A stretch of 64,000 nt of DNA from Datnioides undecimradiatus (lineage: Eukaryota; Chordata; Actinopteri; Lobotiformes; Datnioididae): positions 3,827,477-3,891,476 of the forward strand of contig WARS01000025.1 of NCBI GenBank assembly GCA_008933995.1. The letters run 5' to 3'. Positions 11,815-24,369 of this stretch are shown in pieces (the first letter of the stretch is position 1; each line of letters starts with the position of its first letter). Under the pieces are notes generated by a model that made no database searches, had not been told where the DNA came from, and saw only the letters and a list, made by a program, of their open reading frames with translations. The position numbers and the translations under genes were made by a program.

Positions 11815-12095
11815 ATGGGAGGAAGGACCAGGAACCACATGCAGATACGTGCAGAGCAGACAAGCCAGTTTCAGACTAGCAGCTTGTTAAAACTCAGGCA
11901 GCTGATACTGAACAGTTAATAGACTTGTGGCAAACAGCAGGTAGACTTGACTGAACAACAAGCAGACAGGAGCAAAGTAAATGTTGGAAACAGCATGGCG
12001 CGCAGTTTGTGGTATATACGCACACGTGGGCTAACGAGGGAACTGGGAACAGGTGTGCAGCCAGGCGGATAATCAGGTGATTGACTAGCAAAGGA
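11815..12095. mobile_element. Decayed fragment of a common teleost repeat (aggtg/aatcaggtgatt type)
   Basis: A purine-rich stretch with phrases such as gaactgggaacaggtgtgcag and ggataatcaggtgattgac. These recur in a high-copy repeat class of spiny-rayed fish genomes (recall, unnamed). No coding capacity is seen. Confidence 0.4.
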
Positions 12096-12760
12096 AGTAA
12101 ACCTGCTTCACAGCATATTTTTGTACAACTTTACTCATTTTTCTCCTCATACTTTCCATATGCACAAAGGTTATGGCCTCTCCCTGAAGCAGAACAAACA
12201 CCATTTTCTTTCTGTCATAAAAACAAAAGACAATTTGGAAAAGGAGCTTTTGCAAGCTACACTCAAGTGCAGTTCTATAGAAGCTGGGCTGCAGTGATGT
12301 CTTTATTTTGCAGCCCTGAATCTGTTTAACACGTTCTGTCATTTTTACGATTGACCTCATCACTGAGAAACAAATAAAACAGCCATTTTCATTTGCGTTT
12401 GAGAAAAACAGGTTGCAGTAGAACAGGAATAACTGCTGCAAATACAGTTTTTTCCCCAAGAAGCTAAGCACGATTTTTAGTCATTTTCTTCTTCACTTTC
12501 ACATCCCTCTGTTGGTTTGGGGCTGTAAACTGGCGACCTTCCTGTGACAAGCCCATGTCTGTGACCTCTGGGCTTGTGCTTCACTAACTAGCTACTGTAC
12601 AGTATGTGTTTACAGCTTTCTGCGGTGATGTGTCAAATAAGCAGCTTGAGGCAAATCCTGTTTCTTCTCTAAATGTTCGTCTATATTTGGAGGTAATGAC
12701 ACAGAAAAGGAGCTTTGAAAAAGCATTAGACTGCTGGATTCAAGGGTTTACAGAAAGAAA

Positions 12761-12776
12761 CACACACACACACACA
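12761..12776. repeat. (CA)8 microsatellite
   Basis: Sixteen bases of perfect CA repeat directly visible. Confidence 0.9.
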
Positions 12777-13504
12777 TCAACACACATATTATGCAATATG
12801 CCCCCCTCAGTCAAAAAGTGTTAATTGGATTCGGAGTGAGAGGTGAGTCTCCTTTCAACCTCAACGAAACATTCACAAGCACAACACATTTGAAGACACA
12901 CATTTGCCATGCATTACTAATCCATTTGACCCAATACAAAGTTTGATGGTAAACTTTGCCCCCCTTGAACTGAAACTCCAAGTGCCGACATATGATTTTT
13001 GTGATGATTCTAACTGATATCTGATTGAATTTAAAAGTCACTGATTAAAGATGTGGCAGTTTTGAGCAGATATGAAAATAGACTCCTATGTGGATTTTGC
13101 ATCAATACGGCTATGCAAGGGTAATTAAATGTCTTGCATTATGTCTGCATTATATACCAGAAAATTGGGTATTGGGAAAATTGGATTATGAGAGCCATAT
13201 GCCCACAATAGTTGAATAACTAATAAATCAGTCGGGCTTTAAGCTTTCAATTCATCTGTTATCACCCTTCATATTCAGACATCCATGGTAGAAAGGCTTT
13301 GAAAGTTACTTGGAGAAAATCTGTGTATAATTTGGCAAACAGGTAACGTATGCCAGCTAGGATTTCTTTGTTCAATAGTATTAACTGATTTTTTTGGTTA
13401 CCTGGGGGCAGTGGAACGAGCTGTAAAAACAGGCTGTCAACACTGACTTATTATTTCATTTACTAATGTGTTGGCAAACAGCTGGCTGTTACAGACCCAG
13501 TGTT

Positions 13505-13690
13505 CCTGGAGCAGCTTTAGCATTCATTTGGAGTTGTGTTTTGGCCACCTAATGAATGTAAAACCAATATTTTAACTCTGATTTTAGTTTCCACAAACTC
13601 CTGGGGGAAATGCCTGGCTCTTTAGCTGCTGTATGCACCAATATGTTCACCAGTGAGTTGCTATCCACCTGTCAAATATTCAGTGCTCGT
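13505..13690 (+). mobile_element. Dispersed repeat family 2, copy 1
   Basis: Contains tttagcattcatttgga, then caaactcctgggggaaatgc, ctggctctttagctgct and atgttcaccag. The same motifs in the same order, more diverged, occur at about 26,710-26,890, which shows a dispersed family within this window. From memory it is abundant in percomorphs; class unknown. Confidence 0.55.
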
Positions 13691-15261
13691 CAGATAGCAT
13701 CAACTGAAACCAAAATGCAGCAGCTGCAAACACAAAAACAGTAAAGCAGCATTAAAATTACCTGAAAGATGCTAAAATGCTCCATAGACAGATATAAACT
13801 GCAGAATCTGTTGTTGGTACGTAAATACCTTTGACTTTCACATCACGTGTAGTCATTTGATATAAACATATTAATCAGTGCTACTTTAGTTTTACCCCAC
13901 GTTGAGTCATCTAAGCTGTTTTCCATATATGACTGAGGTAATACATTGAGTTAACTCGACTGAGAGGCTCTTTGGACATTTAAGTTTTTTCTGTGTTTGT
14001 GTGTGTTTCTCACACATTAAAGCTGTTTCAGGGATGTTTCATCAGCTGCTTCAGCAGTGGTTCACAGCAGGTCAGGCCTCATCCCGCCCACCTGTGATGG
14101 GCTTTGGTCTTTCTTTGCTCCTCTTATACACTATATCCACCTAGCCGAACAAATGCTAGAGGGAGTCTACAAAGAGGAAGGAGAAAAGTGAGTCGATATG
14201 CATGAGCTGCAGCCAACATGCATCTTAATCCCTGCACTGCACCATCCACACTTTTACACCCATCACCTCTGATAGTTAATCTACAATAGCAGCCTGCGGC
14301 CTCACTCCCCTCTCATTATTGATCTCCCCTGAGCCACAGGGGAGGGATGTGGGGGCTGATGGGTATTGGTTTTGGACACTGGTGCTGGTCAAGGGTCAAC
14401 AAGATGCAGCCATTTAAGATTCCCCTTGGTTTAATCAGGTGAAAGCTTGCAAAATGGCCACAAAGAGGTATCAAATCAGAAATGCAAATGTTTCTCCACT
14501 CCGGAATAACATAATCGGCGCCATTTTCACATGAGATATTAAGAAATTAAACTATAACCTTTCCCAAAGTTGGCATGTTATGGACAAGATAGCAAAGTGC
14601 TGGTAATTTCTGGTAACTACCTCTCAAAACCTCTTCCCATGTCACGAAGTCAGAAACTTGCTCAGTTGATCCTCTGTCGCCTCAGGTCTCCCTGGAGCAA
14701 CCGTGTGAACAGCCTGCCTCAGTAAATTATTAATAGTAATGTTAGAATTTACATCCGTGGAAAAGATTTGAAAAATGCAACTGTGGAGGAACAGGTTTGC
14801 ACAAAGATCACCAAACGTTATAGGTTAGCTATTGTCGTCCAGATCCTCAAAAAGTCTTTGTTGTTATTTGAAACCCGTTGCTCCATGTTCAGAAACCACT
14901 GACACTGCTGCACTAAACTGAATGTACAAAATATTTGTGACATCAGTAGTTGCAGAAGCCTTTTCAGAACCCACGTCTCACCCGTATCAAAGCTTAAAAC
15001 GCTCCTTCTGTCACTAGTCTGCTTCTCTTTTATCTCCATCTCCTCCTCGGTGTAGAGATACTTGGGAAAATCAATGAAGAATAATGACTTTTACCTAGGC
15101 TCACCTCGGCAGTGCTCTTCATGAAAAGTGCCTGCAGTATTTTGTTCATTCAGTGTCAGCCTCTCCTACCCTTATTGGATTAGATATTTAAATTGAAATT
15201 ATAGATCTTGAGGCTCCTCTGGATCAGGTAATAGTTGTTTTTAGTCGCCTCCGTGGCATTA

Positions 15262-15553
15262 CTACAGGGATGGCAATGTCAGATGGTCAATTCATGTCTT
15301 TTGCCCAAACTGAAATGTCTTGACAACTGCTGGATGGACTGCCACACCTCTCTCAGGCTGAAATGTGACAGCTTTGGTGATAACCTGACTTTTCCATCAT
15401 CGTCAGATAAAAATGACAATTTGTCCGTTTCCAAAACTGCCTCAGCTGTACTTTTTCATCGATATTGTAAACTTAATATCATGCTGTTACTTGCATTTAG
15501 CACTGTAGTGCCCCAGTACAGCCTCGCAGAGCTGCTAGACTCTTGTTTATTTA
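15262..15553 (+). mobile_element. Dispersed repeat family 1, copy A
   Basis: Holds in order a ctggatggactgcca word, agctttggtgataacctgac, aatttgtccgtttcc, ctcagctgtact and cagtacagcctcgcagagct. The same ordered words recur at about 16.93, 60.2 and 62.3 kb. An open frame crosses the copy but is incidental. Confidence 0.65.
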
Positions 15554-16046
15554 AAAGATGACCTTTAGAAGCCAAATTTTTCCCATAATGATATTCATGA
15601 GGGAATTAAAGTACCGTTTAACTGTTATATTAAGACAGCTGCATGGTGTGTAAATACTAAACAATACTTGTTGCCACTTGGCTAAATCATTTAAAGTGCT
15701 GTTCTTACCAGATGCTCACAGTGTCAATGACTTGCTCGTCACGACTTGCACCACCGCAGAGTGCCACTAATGAAGTGTAGCCTTGCAAGTAATTAATCTC
15801 TACCTGACATTAATTGCTTTATCGTGTCGTCTGCTCTTATCACATCTCTTAATGTCATTAATGCACCAAAGTCCTTGGAAATTTTTTTTAATTCCCTTCT
15901 CTTTTACATCCGGTTTTAACTTTTCCCTTTCCATCAGTTTTTTTTTTTACCACATGAACTTGCTCGACTTCTCGTTCATCATTCATGAGCCAGAGACGAC
16001 AATGACGGTTTCATTTTGATAAATCTTTCCTTTTTCATTGTGTGTG

Positions 16047-16067
16047 TTTTTTTTTTTTTTTTTTTTT
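16047..16067 (+). repeat. Poly(T) tract of 21 bases
   Basis: Uninterrupted T run directly visible, possibly the tail of an old minus-strand retroelement. No body is recognised. Confidence 0.9.
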
Positions 16068-16779
16068 ACTTTTCATGCCAAAGGGATAGTGACGACACAT
16101 AAAACATCCATAACCAATGAATCATTTCAGGGCATAAAATCTCTTGTATTCCAATTCAAGTCGGGTGCATACAAGAAGCCATTTATCAATATTAACGAGA
16201 AGTGCTGCTCAAAAAGAGCTAAAGAATAGAGCAGTTTTCTTTTATTGCTTAGTCTGAAGATTGGGGAAAAGTGAGAAATCATCCTAAATGCCGTAGTGAT
16301 AGAATGAATACGAGCTATCACTTCAAGTGAAGAATTTTCATATATACTATATATATAAGTGCCATGGCTATTCAAAACAAAGGCAGGGGTCCTTCTTTGT
16401 TCCAGACACTCTTTGTTTCGAGAGGCAATTTTGTTTCTTCAAATGTTGCTTTGGGTTCACTACAGTGCAGTCAGTGTGTATGCTGAATAATAACAGTATG
16501 CTGAGAATACAGCTAGTCTAGTTTCAACTTAGAAAAAACTCCAACCAAGATACAACAGCACTCTAGGGAGTAAGCCTAAACTGATATAACACAGTTTTCA
16601 AATTAAAAGTTCTAGACAAGGATCCAAAGATAGGGCAAAACCTCAACACTATAAATCATCTTTCAAACTTCTCTTTTCCGGGACAGAGGAATTAAAAATT
16701 GGGATATGAATTTCAGTGCCCCTCTAAGGTTATACAGGCTTAAAATGTCCTGAAATTCAATGTTTGGTGCCAAAATAGT

Positions 16780-16919
16780 GTAGAGTGCCCACTGATCACA
16801 GTTTGGGGGTTTGAACCCATCCTCTACCTACCAGTGAATTCTTGGGTAAGTCAGTGAATTGCTCAAAACGGTCAGGCTGGCTCCCTGTTTGGTAGTCTGT
16901 TGACACTGATGTGAATATG
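16780..16919 (+). mobile_element. Decayed tRNA-derived SINE fragment
   Basis: ggtttgaacccatcc at about 16,808 is a good Pol III B box. Downstream, cttgggtaagtcagtgaatt parallels the SINE phrase for 'cttgggcaagacactgaacc'. The head with the A box is poorly preserved. It directly abuts a copy of dispersed repeat family 1. Confidence 0.5.
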
Positions 16920-16924
16920 TCCAC

Positions 16925-17345
16925 AAATGGGCCAATAAGTTCTAAAAATCTTTGTGTAGACATTCGTGGTCCCCAGACCATGAACCTTATTGACTTTGGT
17001 GATCATTTGAATTTTGCTTTAGCAATATCAGAGGTTAACATATATTCATGGTGCCCAGAGAATGCATTGTTATTGTTGATCATCTGACATTATACTCAGT
17101 AATTTCAGTTTGTCCAATACTTTTTGTTTGTGACTGAATACCTCCAATATTACGGCATTCCCATCAGCTGAATTTTCTGTCGAGGGCTGATTAGCAAATG
17201 TTAACATTCTAACAATCTAAGATGGTGAACGCGGTGAACGTTATACCAGCTCAGTATCAGGTTATTCTGATGACCACGCTGGCAGGGTGATATTAGGACT
17301 TAGCTCAATGCTGTGCTGAAGTACAGCCTTACATGTCTCTAGGTT
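16925..17345 (+). mobile_element. Dispersed repeat family 1, copy B
   Basis: Contains gtagacattcgtggtcccca, gactttggtgatcatttga, agtttgtccaatactttttg, cattcccatcagctgaattt, attagcaaatgttaacatt, ctaagatggtgaac and gaagtacagcctta. It is the longest and most readable copy in the window and serves to recognise the other three. Confidence 0.7.
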
Positions 17346-19635
17346 CTTACTAAGGAGCACTTAAAGTTTTCCCATCTTCAGATACACGGTGACTGAGGTA
17401 AAAAACCTGATTATTCGTATCACACTTTGCGCCTCGTCCTTGTCGTTTCAGATCAAGGATGTGTGACCCTCTCAGGCCGCAGCCTTCCCTGTAAGGTAAT
17501 TGGTGTTAAAGGTGGGTTACACCTTTTCCAGCAGAGAGTCCATAATAAGCAAGGCTGGACCTTGCAGATGTCATCCTAGTACCAAAGTCACTACTGGCAC
17601 CTTTTACATTTTTACAATCCCACTGCAAAACTCATTTTTGTCCCCGCCTGGCCATGTGTTGCTGGTCGGGTGTGCAGGCCATTTTTCACTTCATGCAGCT
17701 TGTAAAGCAGCCATATGGAAGGAGGGACCCTGGCTGCACCCACAGTGGCTCACCACTGTCTCAAGGTCACACGATATTTATATTTCCTCTGAGCTGTTTT
17801 AAAAAAAGTTTAATAAAAACTTTGAACAATATCTTTGACAGAGAAAAATAAAACTCATTCCAATTTTTTTCCCTGTTCTCATTAAACACAGCATTAATCA
17901 CAGCATATCATTAATGTCATTCCTGTCTTGGATGAATTTGGGTAGTCTTTGCTTCATTAGACTTTGACATCAATTAACAGTAATTTACTCAAGCTGAACG
18001 TAGACACCCACAGGATTTCAAAAAGGCTGATCACGAATAAACAATTAAGATTTTTACAAAAGTGACACAAGTTTTGCTTTTAGATCATCTTGTCAGTGTA
18101 AGGCATTTTGTCAAACACAAACAAAAAGGCCTGCTCAACATAGAGCAAAATATAAAAATGAATTAGCTAACAAACTAAAAATGGGCATAAATTCCTGCAC
18201 ATTTGCAATGCAACAACTGGATGAAAGTGGAAATCTTAAAAACATCCCACTACAGCGACTGGAGCAGCAGAGCACTCTCTCAGTGAGATATCACTTTTAG
18301 TCTGTATCAGGAGGGATCATCTTTGCAAACCTAAAACCCATTTCCTTTCCTTGCTCTGCCTGCATGCTATCTGTCTGGTTGACTTGCTTTTTATTTCCCT
18401 TTTGGTAAAGTCAGAGATACCAAAGCACAGAGTGAAAGGCAGCCTGCTCTGCTTGATCCAATTTGCTAAAATTCATGCTGCTATCTCACCACAGCAGAGG
18501 CAGAGGTTTTCTCCAAACTTTGGGATTTGTTTGCATACCAAAAGAAAATGGCCAGTGTGAGTAGGCCAAAGAAAATCTACATCTACTCTTTATAAAAAAT
18601 CCACATTTCATCAAATCAGCTTCACACTGCGCTGCTAAATTAGCAGCATTAAGCAGAAGCTATTACATTCTCCATCATACCACTCTTTTCCAACCCTGCA
18701 GGGGAACAGCCAAAAAAAGAAAAGAAGTTACCATCGAACACACAAAGACTGCTGCGTGACAAAAAGAGCACCACGAGCGATTCTAATCACATCACACATT
18801 CACATGGAGAACAGGGTCTTCCTGAGCTTTAGTTTGATTAATTCACATGCTGATGTCACAGCGAGAACATCAGAAGCTAATTCTACCACATTTTGGAGAA
18901 AGATCATATCGAAAGAATCTGTATTCCCTTGCTTTTACTGCTTAGAATAATACTTGAAGTGGATGAGGAACGGAGAAGTAGTGAATGAAACACTGTGAGA
19001 AGGACTGCAAAGCTCTGGATCGGCTTTGTTGTGGTGGCCTTGCAACTTAATAGATAACAGAAGCTAAAGAAGAAATATGCGACATTTAAAATAACATTAA
19101 AAAGTGAGAAAACAACTGCGTGCAACGAACCAAACAAACAAAAAAAAACACAAAAGAACCAGACTTTCAAATTTTGTTTAAGCCCAATAAGCTAATATTC
19201 AGCAAAAATCGAATGCTAGATTATCATCAAATATCTGAAACACCGCATATAAATACTGTGCAATCAGAACACTGATTGCTGCTGTTTCCCCTAATGTTTG
19301 GTACAGCTAAAAGCACTTCTGTATTCGTCTTTTCTCCTGTAGAACACAGTCAGAATGAATGCACAGATTGGACTAGCTCTTTTATGTTTCTATAACAAAC
19401 AAAGTAAGCAGGACATGCACTTCAGTTAAGGATACCTTCAGATGCGAATAAAAGTCTTGAGGGATCCATTTTTGATAAGAATTAGCCTGGGAAACTGAAT
19501 TTGCTTGCAGGGGAAGAGATTGGCCACAGCACATGTTTGGTTCTTGGATGCAAAAACTGTGGAGAAACGTGCAAAACAGCTTCCCCTGCGTGTTGACATC
19601 ACCAGTCCACTACGACTCCGCCTCCGCACTCCGCC

Positions 19636-19798
19636 GATGCTGCTCCCCCCTTGCATCAGCACCGTTTCTGGTATCCTCACAAAGTATCGAGAGAGAGAGG
19701 GGGAGAGAGGGAGAGAGAAAAGGAGAGAGAGAGAGAGAGACTACCCAACCCCAGCAGAGCAGAGAGGCGTCAGACGGCCGCCAGAGCATCTTGGTTAA
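19636..19798 (+). promoter_or_regulatory. iqsec3: Possible upstream ORF in the iqsec3 5' leader
   Basis: An ATG at 19636 opens a frame that crosses the GA tract and ends with TAA just before 19,799. It is out of frame with the iqsec3 start at 19895. If transcription starts upstream of 19,636 it would be a translated leader ORF of about 53 codons. The start site is not visible (no clear TATA), so this is conditional. Confidence 0.25.
19689..19740 (+). repeat. GA-rich purine tract upstream of iqsec3 start
   Basis: About 52 bases of nearly pure GA/GGGA repeat lie 155-205 bases before the iqsec3 start codon, in the promoter or 5' UTR. GA tracts can bind GAGA-type factors or form triplex DNA, and are often length-variable. 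Confidence 0.85.
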
Positions 19799-19894
19799 GC
19801 ACCGTTCAGAGGCCTCATCGACGGTTTGCAGCGCCAGAAACAGCTGAAGTAGAAGTCAACACAGCCGGGCACACGGCCACAGCTACAGTCAGTA

Positions 19895-20481
19895 ATGGAG
19901 AGCCTGCTGGATAATCCAATGAAAGCCGTTCTTTACCTGAAGGAGCTCACCACCATCGTCCAGAACCAGCAAAGCCTGATCCAGACGCAGCGCCAACGCA
20001 TCGACGAACTCGAGCGAAAGGTGGAGGACCTGATAGGAGAGAACCGACAGTTGCGGGACCCACATCACTACGTCCAGCAGCCCGCTCAGCATCACCACCA
20101 CCACCACCACCACCCGACTCATCGCAGCGCCAGTCCCCAGGCGCCGGCCCACCTCCATCAGCACCCGGGGAGCAACAAAGCTGCGGCTCACCTCGGTCAG
20201 CAGGCGCAGCAGCAGCCTCCGCCGCAGCAGCAGCAGCAGCAGCAACAGCAGCAGATTCCCGGTCTATCGGCCCAGCCTCAGCAGCACCAGACCCCTCCTG
20301 CGCCGTCCTCCCACCACCCGCAGCAGCTGCAGCTCGTCCCCACCTCGCCGCAGTCACCCAAAGCGAGCCAAGCCAGCCCCGACTCCACCGAGGAGGACAA
20401 GAGGAGCCCCTGCTGCAAATCTCTGGTTCCGCAGACTCCCACCGCTCTCTGCCGCTCAGTTGGATTGGCTAGGAAAGCGGA
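19895..20481 (+). CDS. iqsec3: IQ motif and SEC7 domain-containing protein 3, exon 1 (N-terminus)
   Basis: IQSEC3 (BRAG3/SynArfGEF) activates Arf GTPases through a Sec7 domain at inhibitory postsynapses. This exon encodes 195 residues plus two bases of the next codon. [19 protein letters not shown] is nearly the human start, and residues 11-55 form the conserved coiled coil ([20 protein letters not shown]). A low-complexity part follows: His8 (66-73), Gln10 (111-120), then a Pro/Ser/Gln segment and [20 protein letters not shown], which parallels human Cys/Ser-rich sequence. The donor is GCGGA|gtaagt at 20481/20482; reading on would give only one more codon and TAA, so splicing is required. 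The ATG is chosen by homology of the very first residues. Exon 2, 20.6 kb downstream, joins in phase. Confidence 0.95.
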
Positions 20482-23400
20482 GTAAGTAGATTTCATGCTG
20501 TGTGCAATGCAATGCAAAAAAAAAAACAAAACAACGAGAGCTGTAAAGAAAATTAGGAGTCTTTGAATTTTCAAATAAAACCAAAATCTTCATATAATAG
20601 GTGCTTAGCGCAAATCTCAGTTACAGCGAGGACCTTTTTTCTGTTTCAACACGACCTTATGTTAAAAACTGCACTCTGTGTCAAACAAGTGACATCAATT
20701 CACTCCACTGTCACTGGCTTCATCTTCTGTCTCATGAAACACACGTGAAAGACTTGCATTCAGTGACCCCGTTAAGATGGATATTTTTGCAGTGTGCAAA
20801 TTCTCCTGTCTAAATATAGAAAAATGTGTTTGGCCAGAAAAACAATGTGACATCCTCAGAGGCCATCAGATGTGATGCCCTAGCCTGTTATCGCCCAAAA
20901 TAAGGGTGTCAGCTGAAAATCGGTAAACAGCTTTCCAGGGAAGCTCTTGAGGGGACAAAGAAAGATAAACAATATAATAACACCAGAGAATGTAAGAGCG
21001 CTGTGCGGGGTTGCACCTCGTATTCCTTTGATTAACTTCGCCTCCCCTGACAATCTGAGTCTTAATTTTCTGACAGGTAATTCAAGCTCCTCTTGTATTT
21101 TCACATTATTCACCCAGTTGTTGCCTGTTTAAATCAATCGCATGCTTAATGGATATTGATTTCACGGACCAAGGCCGGTGTTTTAAGGTAGACCGTCACT
21201 ACTTGGTGGGACTAAACACTGGCGATAAAGTGCTGTTGGGCGACTTGTAACGAAGCAGAAGTTTGGTTAAATGTACTGAACATTTTGGTCTCTTCCCGTT
21301 GGATTTGCCGCCTGATCCGGCGAGGAATACCGCTCTCTTGTTTTGCTCTCTCCTGTGTTTCCCAACTTTGAATGTGGAACGAGCAGAGCATTCTTAAAAA
21401 TGCATCTGTTTCTGGTCTCGGCTGAGGTAGCGATTTCGCAGGTGCCAGGAGAGTGTCGTGACACTGTAAACGCGTGTTTTAAAACAAGAAAAGCTCCAAC
21501 TCCTGCAGGCATTTATCACTGACTTTAAGACAAATGTCAGCACTTTCAAGTAGGTAGAAAAATAAACACCTACGATCGCGCTTCAGTTGTACAGGCTGGA
21601 ACAGCTTGTTCCTCATTAAGACACAAGCTGATAGATGGTACACTATCATAGGGGAATAAAAAGCAAAGCCAGAAAGACATTAACTGGATAGATCTCAGTC
21701 TTACAGCCTCTTACAGCCCCAGAGTTATTAATAAGCCTTTATAAGTTTCAATCTATTTTACATTACAGCTCTTGCTGAGTCAGCAGTACATTTCTGGCGT
21801 CACACTGAGTTAACCCCATTAGAAATCTGTTATCCAGTCTGTTTATTTCCTCTCAAAATGTGCGTAATGATCAATTCATCGATTAGTCAATTGACAGGAT
21901 GTAAACCATAGCAATTTCCATAATCGATTTGTCATTCAAGCCATATTTCAAGCGAAAAACACCAGACATTGCCTCCTTCTGTTCCTCATCTATTGCAAAA
22001 GTAAACCAACTGAATTTTGGCGTTTTTGGATAGTGGTATGTGTGTAAAGATAGAGAGAGGAAACAGTTACATATCATGCATCACTCCAGCATCAGGTCCT
22101 ACTTTGTGGTGGCAATTTGTAGAACAGATTGGTTTGTATGCATGCATATGAAAACTGTACACTGAGAAAATAGTATTCACTACCCACAGTATGTTTTCAT
22201 GCATTGTTGTCTTGTAGCATTGCGTCAAATTGATTTTATGTTTTTTTGACAATCAACAGAAGAATAACCTTATATTACTGAAAACAGATTTAAAATGCAA
22301 TTTTCCTTATTCACAAGTTCTCAATCATATTGAGATCTGCAGTGTAGTACATCAACATTGTTGTGTTTGAAGCCATTCGTGTGCACCTTTGACTTTAGCC
22401 AAGGTGTTGACTTGCTGGATAACAATTCCTCCAATAAGCTGCAGCTGTCTTACACACAGCATCAGGGTTTTTTCCCTTGTATTTGCTGCATTCATTTGTC
22501 CATATGCTGCTCCAGAGTAGCATTCGCACAGAGCTTTTGATCAGTGTCAGAAAAGCCCCACATTAAATCCCTTTTGATTCAATATTGTCAAGCAATAAAA
22601 CATGAAATATATTTATTTGCACTGCATATGCTTCATAAATGTCCAAAGTCCTGACTGTTCTTTGCTTGCCACTATCAAGGTCACACGAATTGCCACTGCT
22701 AGAGCCACACACACACATGCGCTGTTACACACACAACGCACCGCGCTGAGCCCCATCTGTTCCACTCAGCTGCATTTTCATTGTTTCTGTTAATCCAGAT
22801 TGATTCATCGTGCCATTAAGACATAATTCCTAAAGAGCGCAGGTCAGAAATAGTATACATTAGCATGAATACTGGAAAAAACGGATTCAATAGACATGTG
22901 CAAGCATACACAAACCTACAAAGATAGTTGTTGTGCAAAATAAATATCAGACGGGGATTTAATAAGTGCTTCTACTCGTGGTTTACCAACAATGCCCTCT
23001 GGTGGTGAGAGCTTAACCTAGTTATTGGATGTGACCAAAAGTTAAGCAGGCTCTTCGAAGCTCTCCGAAGCATTCACGACATTCAAAAACATCAGCGTTG
23101 TTTCGACAAGTGATCCCTCCAGAGAGAGTGTTCATTGTGGTTGGTCAAATGTCCTGAACATGGCATTTCAGGGTCACCCAAGGTGCCCTTGGAAGATACA
23201 GCCGTGAAACCTCCAACAGGACATTCCCCCAGAAAGGCAACTTGTTTAACTGTATTTGTACCTCTGTGTTCTTGTTAGCTATCAAAGCTGCCACTAATCC
23301 AACATTTGCACTTGATTACTCTCTGTGAAGGATAGGACACCTTCTTCAGAGGAATCAATCTGAAGAGCTCGTTATAACATGGCTTGAAATGAGCCAGCAG

Positions 23401-24034
23401 GTCGTTGAGGCTGAAGTAACCTTGATCCAGGAGAGTAATCTTCTCAGGTACACTATTGTAATATCTGTCACTTTGCAACTCTGGTGGGACCAACTAGGTC
23501 ATGATGGTTGAGTGCCAAAGATGCTTAATTGAGAATGGAGGTTTGGTAATCTTTGCACTGATCAGAGACCACTTGGAGCCGTCCCTCTCATGCATCTTTG
23601 CAAGTGACCTCCTAGCATTTTAGGAAACTGTGGGAAAAGCAAAGGGAATGCAAGTCCAGAGGTTTCCTTCTTAGAGGCAGACCATTTTCCCTGCTTGTTG
23701 CCCTTTCTGAGGGGATGCCTCGGCATGGTCTGCCCATTTTTGTGTTCTGTACAAAGGAGGCTGCCACGACTTGGTGAGGCACGGGACCCTTGCTTATGTT
23801 ATATAGGCTTTCATCGTGCAATGCACAGTTAATATCAGCTGGAGATCACGTGGAGGTTACACTTGACACACTTAAGTTATAGGCACAGGCAAGATCAAGA
23901 AATGATGACCTTAGCGCCGAAAGATCTGACTGAGATGATCATTACATTTTAAAGGATTGTTTTAAGTTATATTGACACACAGATTCTATATGTATTTTCA
24001 CTACCATGCCCAGTGTCTTTGTATTTTAAGCTAT

Positions 24035-24236
24035 GCGTGGATCAGTGGATTCTTAAGTGCTAGAAGTAGAGTGGGTCATCCTGTAAGCGGAAGAGCCACA
24101 GTTTGATCTCCATCTTCCGTCAGTCTCCATGTGAAAGTGTCCTTGAACCCCGAGTTGTTCCTTAAGGATTTGCCATCCTTGTAGCGTACTTTCAGTCGTC
24201 ATAAGACTAGACAGGTGGCATATAAATGCAGTCCTT
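24035..24236 (+). mobile_element. Decayed tRNA-derived SINE
   Basis: gagtgggtcatcctgtaa, cacagtttgatctcc (degraded B box), catgtgaaagtgtccttgaa then ccccgagttg follow the order of the common teleost tRNA-SINE. The copy ends near gcatataaatgcagtcctt, corresponding to the usual 'tataagtacagaccatt' end. It is the same family as the copy at 32,663. Confidence 0.65.
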
Positions 24237-24369
24237 AAAGCAATATTTCCTTTAAACAGGATAATGTGATACCTCAGCTCAATGGCACCAAGGAACAGGA
24301 CGATCTGAAGAAACCAAGTCAGCTTAGAGACACTTAGGTGATGGTGGCCTTGTGGGGTGTCTGCTTTGA

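Larger units (their letters stand above)
9330..19600. other. Intergenic region between tnni1 and iqsec3
   Basis: No protein-coding exon was recognised on either strand. Open frames are short and without family resemblance, including one of 128 codons on the minus strand near 12.1-12.5 kb. The region holds several decayed repeats, listed separately, and scattered AT-rich sequence. Distal iqsec3 promoter elements or non-coding RNAs are possible but not demonstrable here. Confidence 0.6.

Noticed and set aside
12085..12471. 128-codon minus-strand open frame
   Set aside because: Phe/Lys/Leu-rich translation of AT-rich DNA, with no family resemblance or splice context.
19889..20357. Two minus-strand open frames of 118 and 136 codons opposite iqsec3 exon 1
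   Set aside because: They are antisense shadows of the CAC/CAG repeat-rich exon (poly-Leu, poly-Ala and poly-Gly readings) with no independent support.
23275..23493. Minus-strand frame with protein-like sequence (LLDQGYFSLNDLLAHF)
   Set aside because: It begins at TTG after a stop, ends after 72 codons, and I recognise no family. It may belong to the same dead element as 24.4 kb but cannot be shown to.
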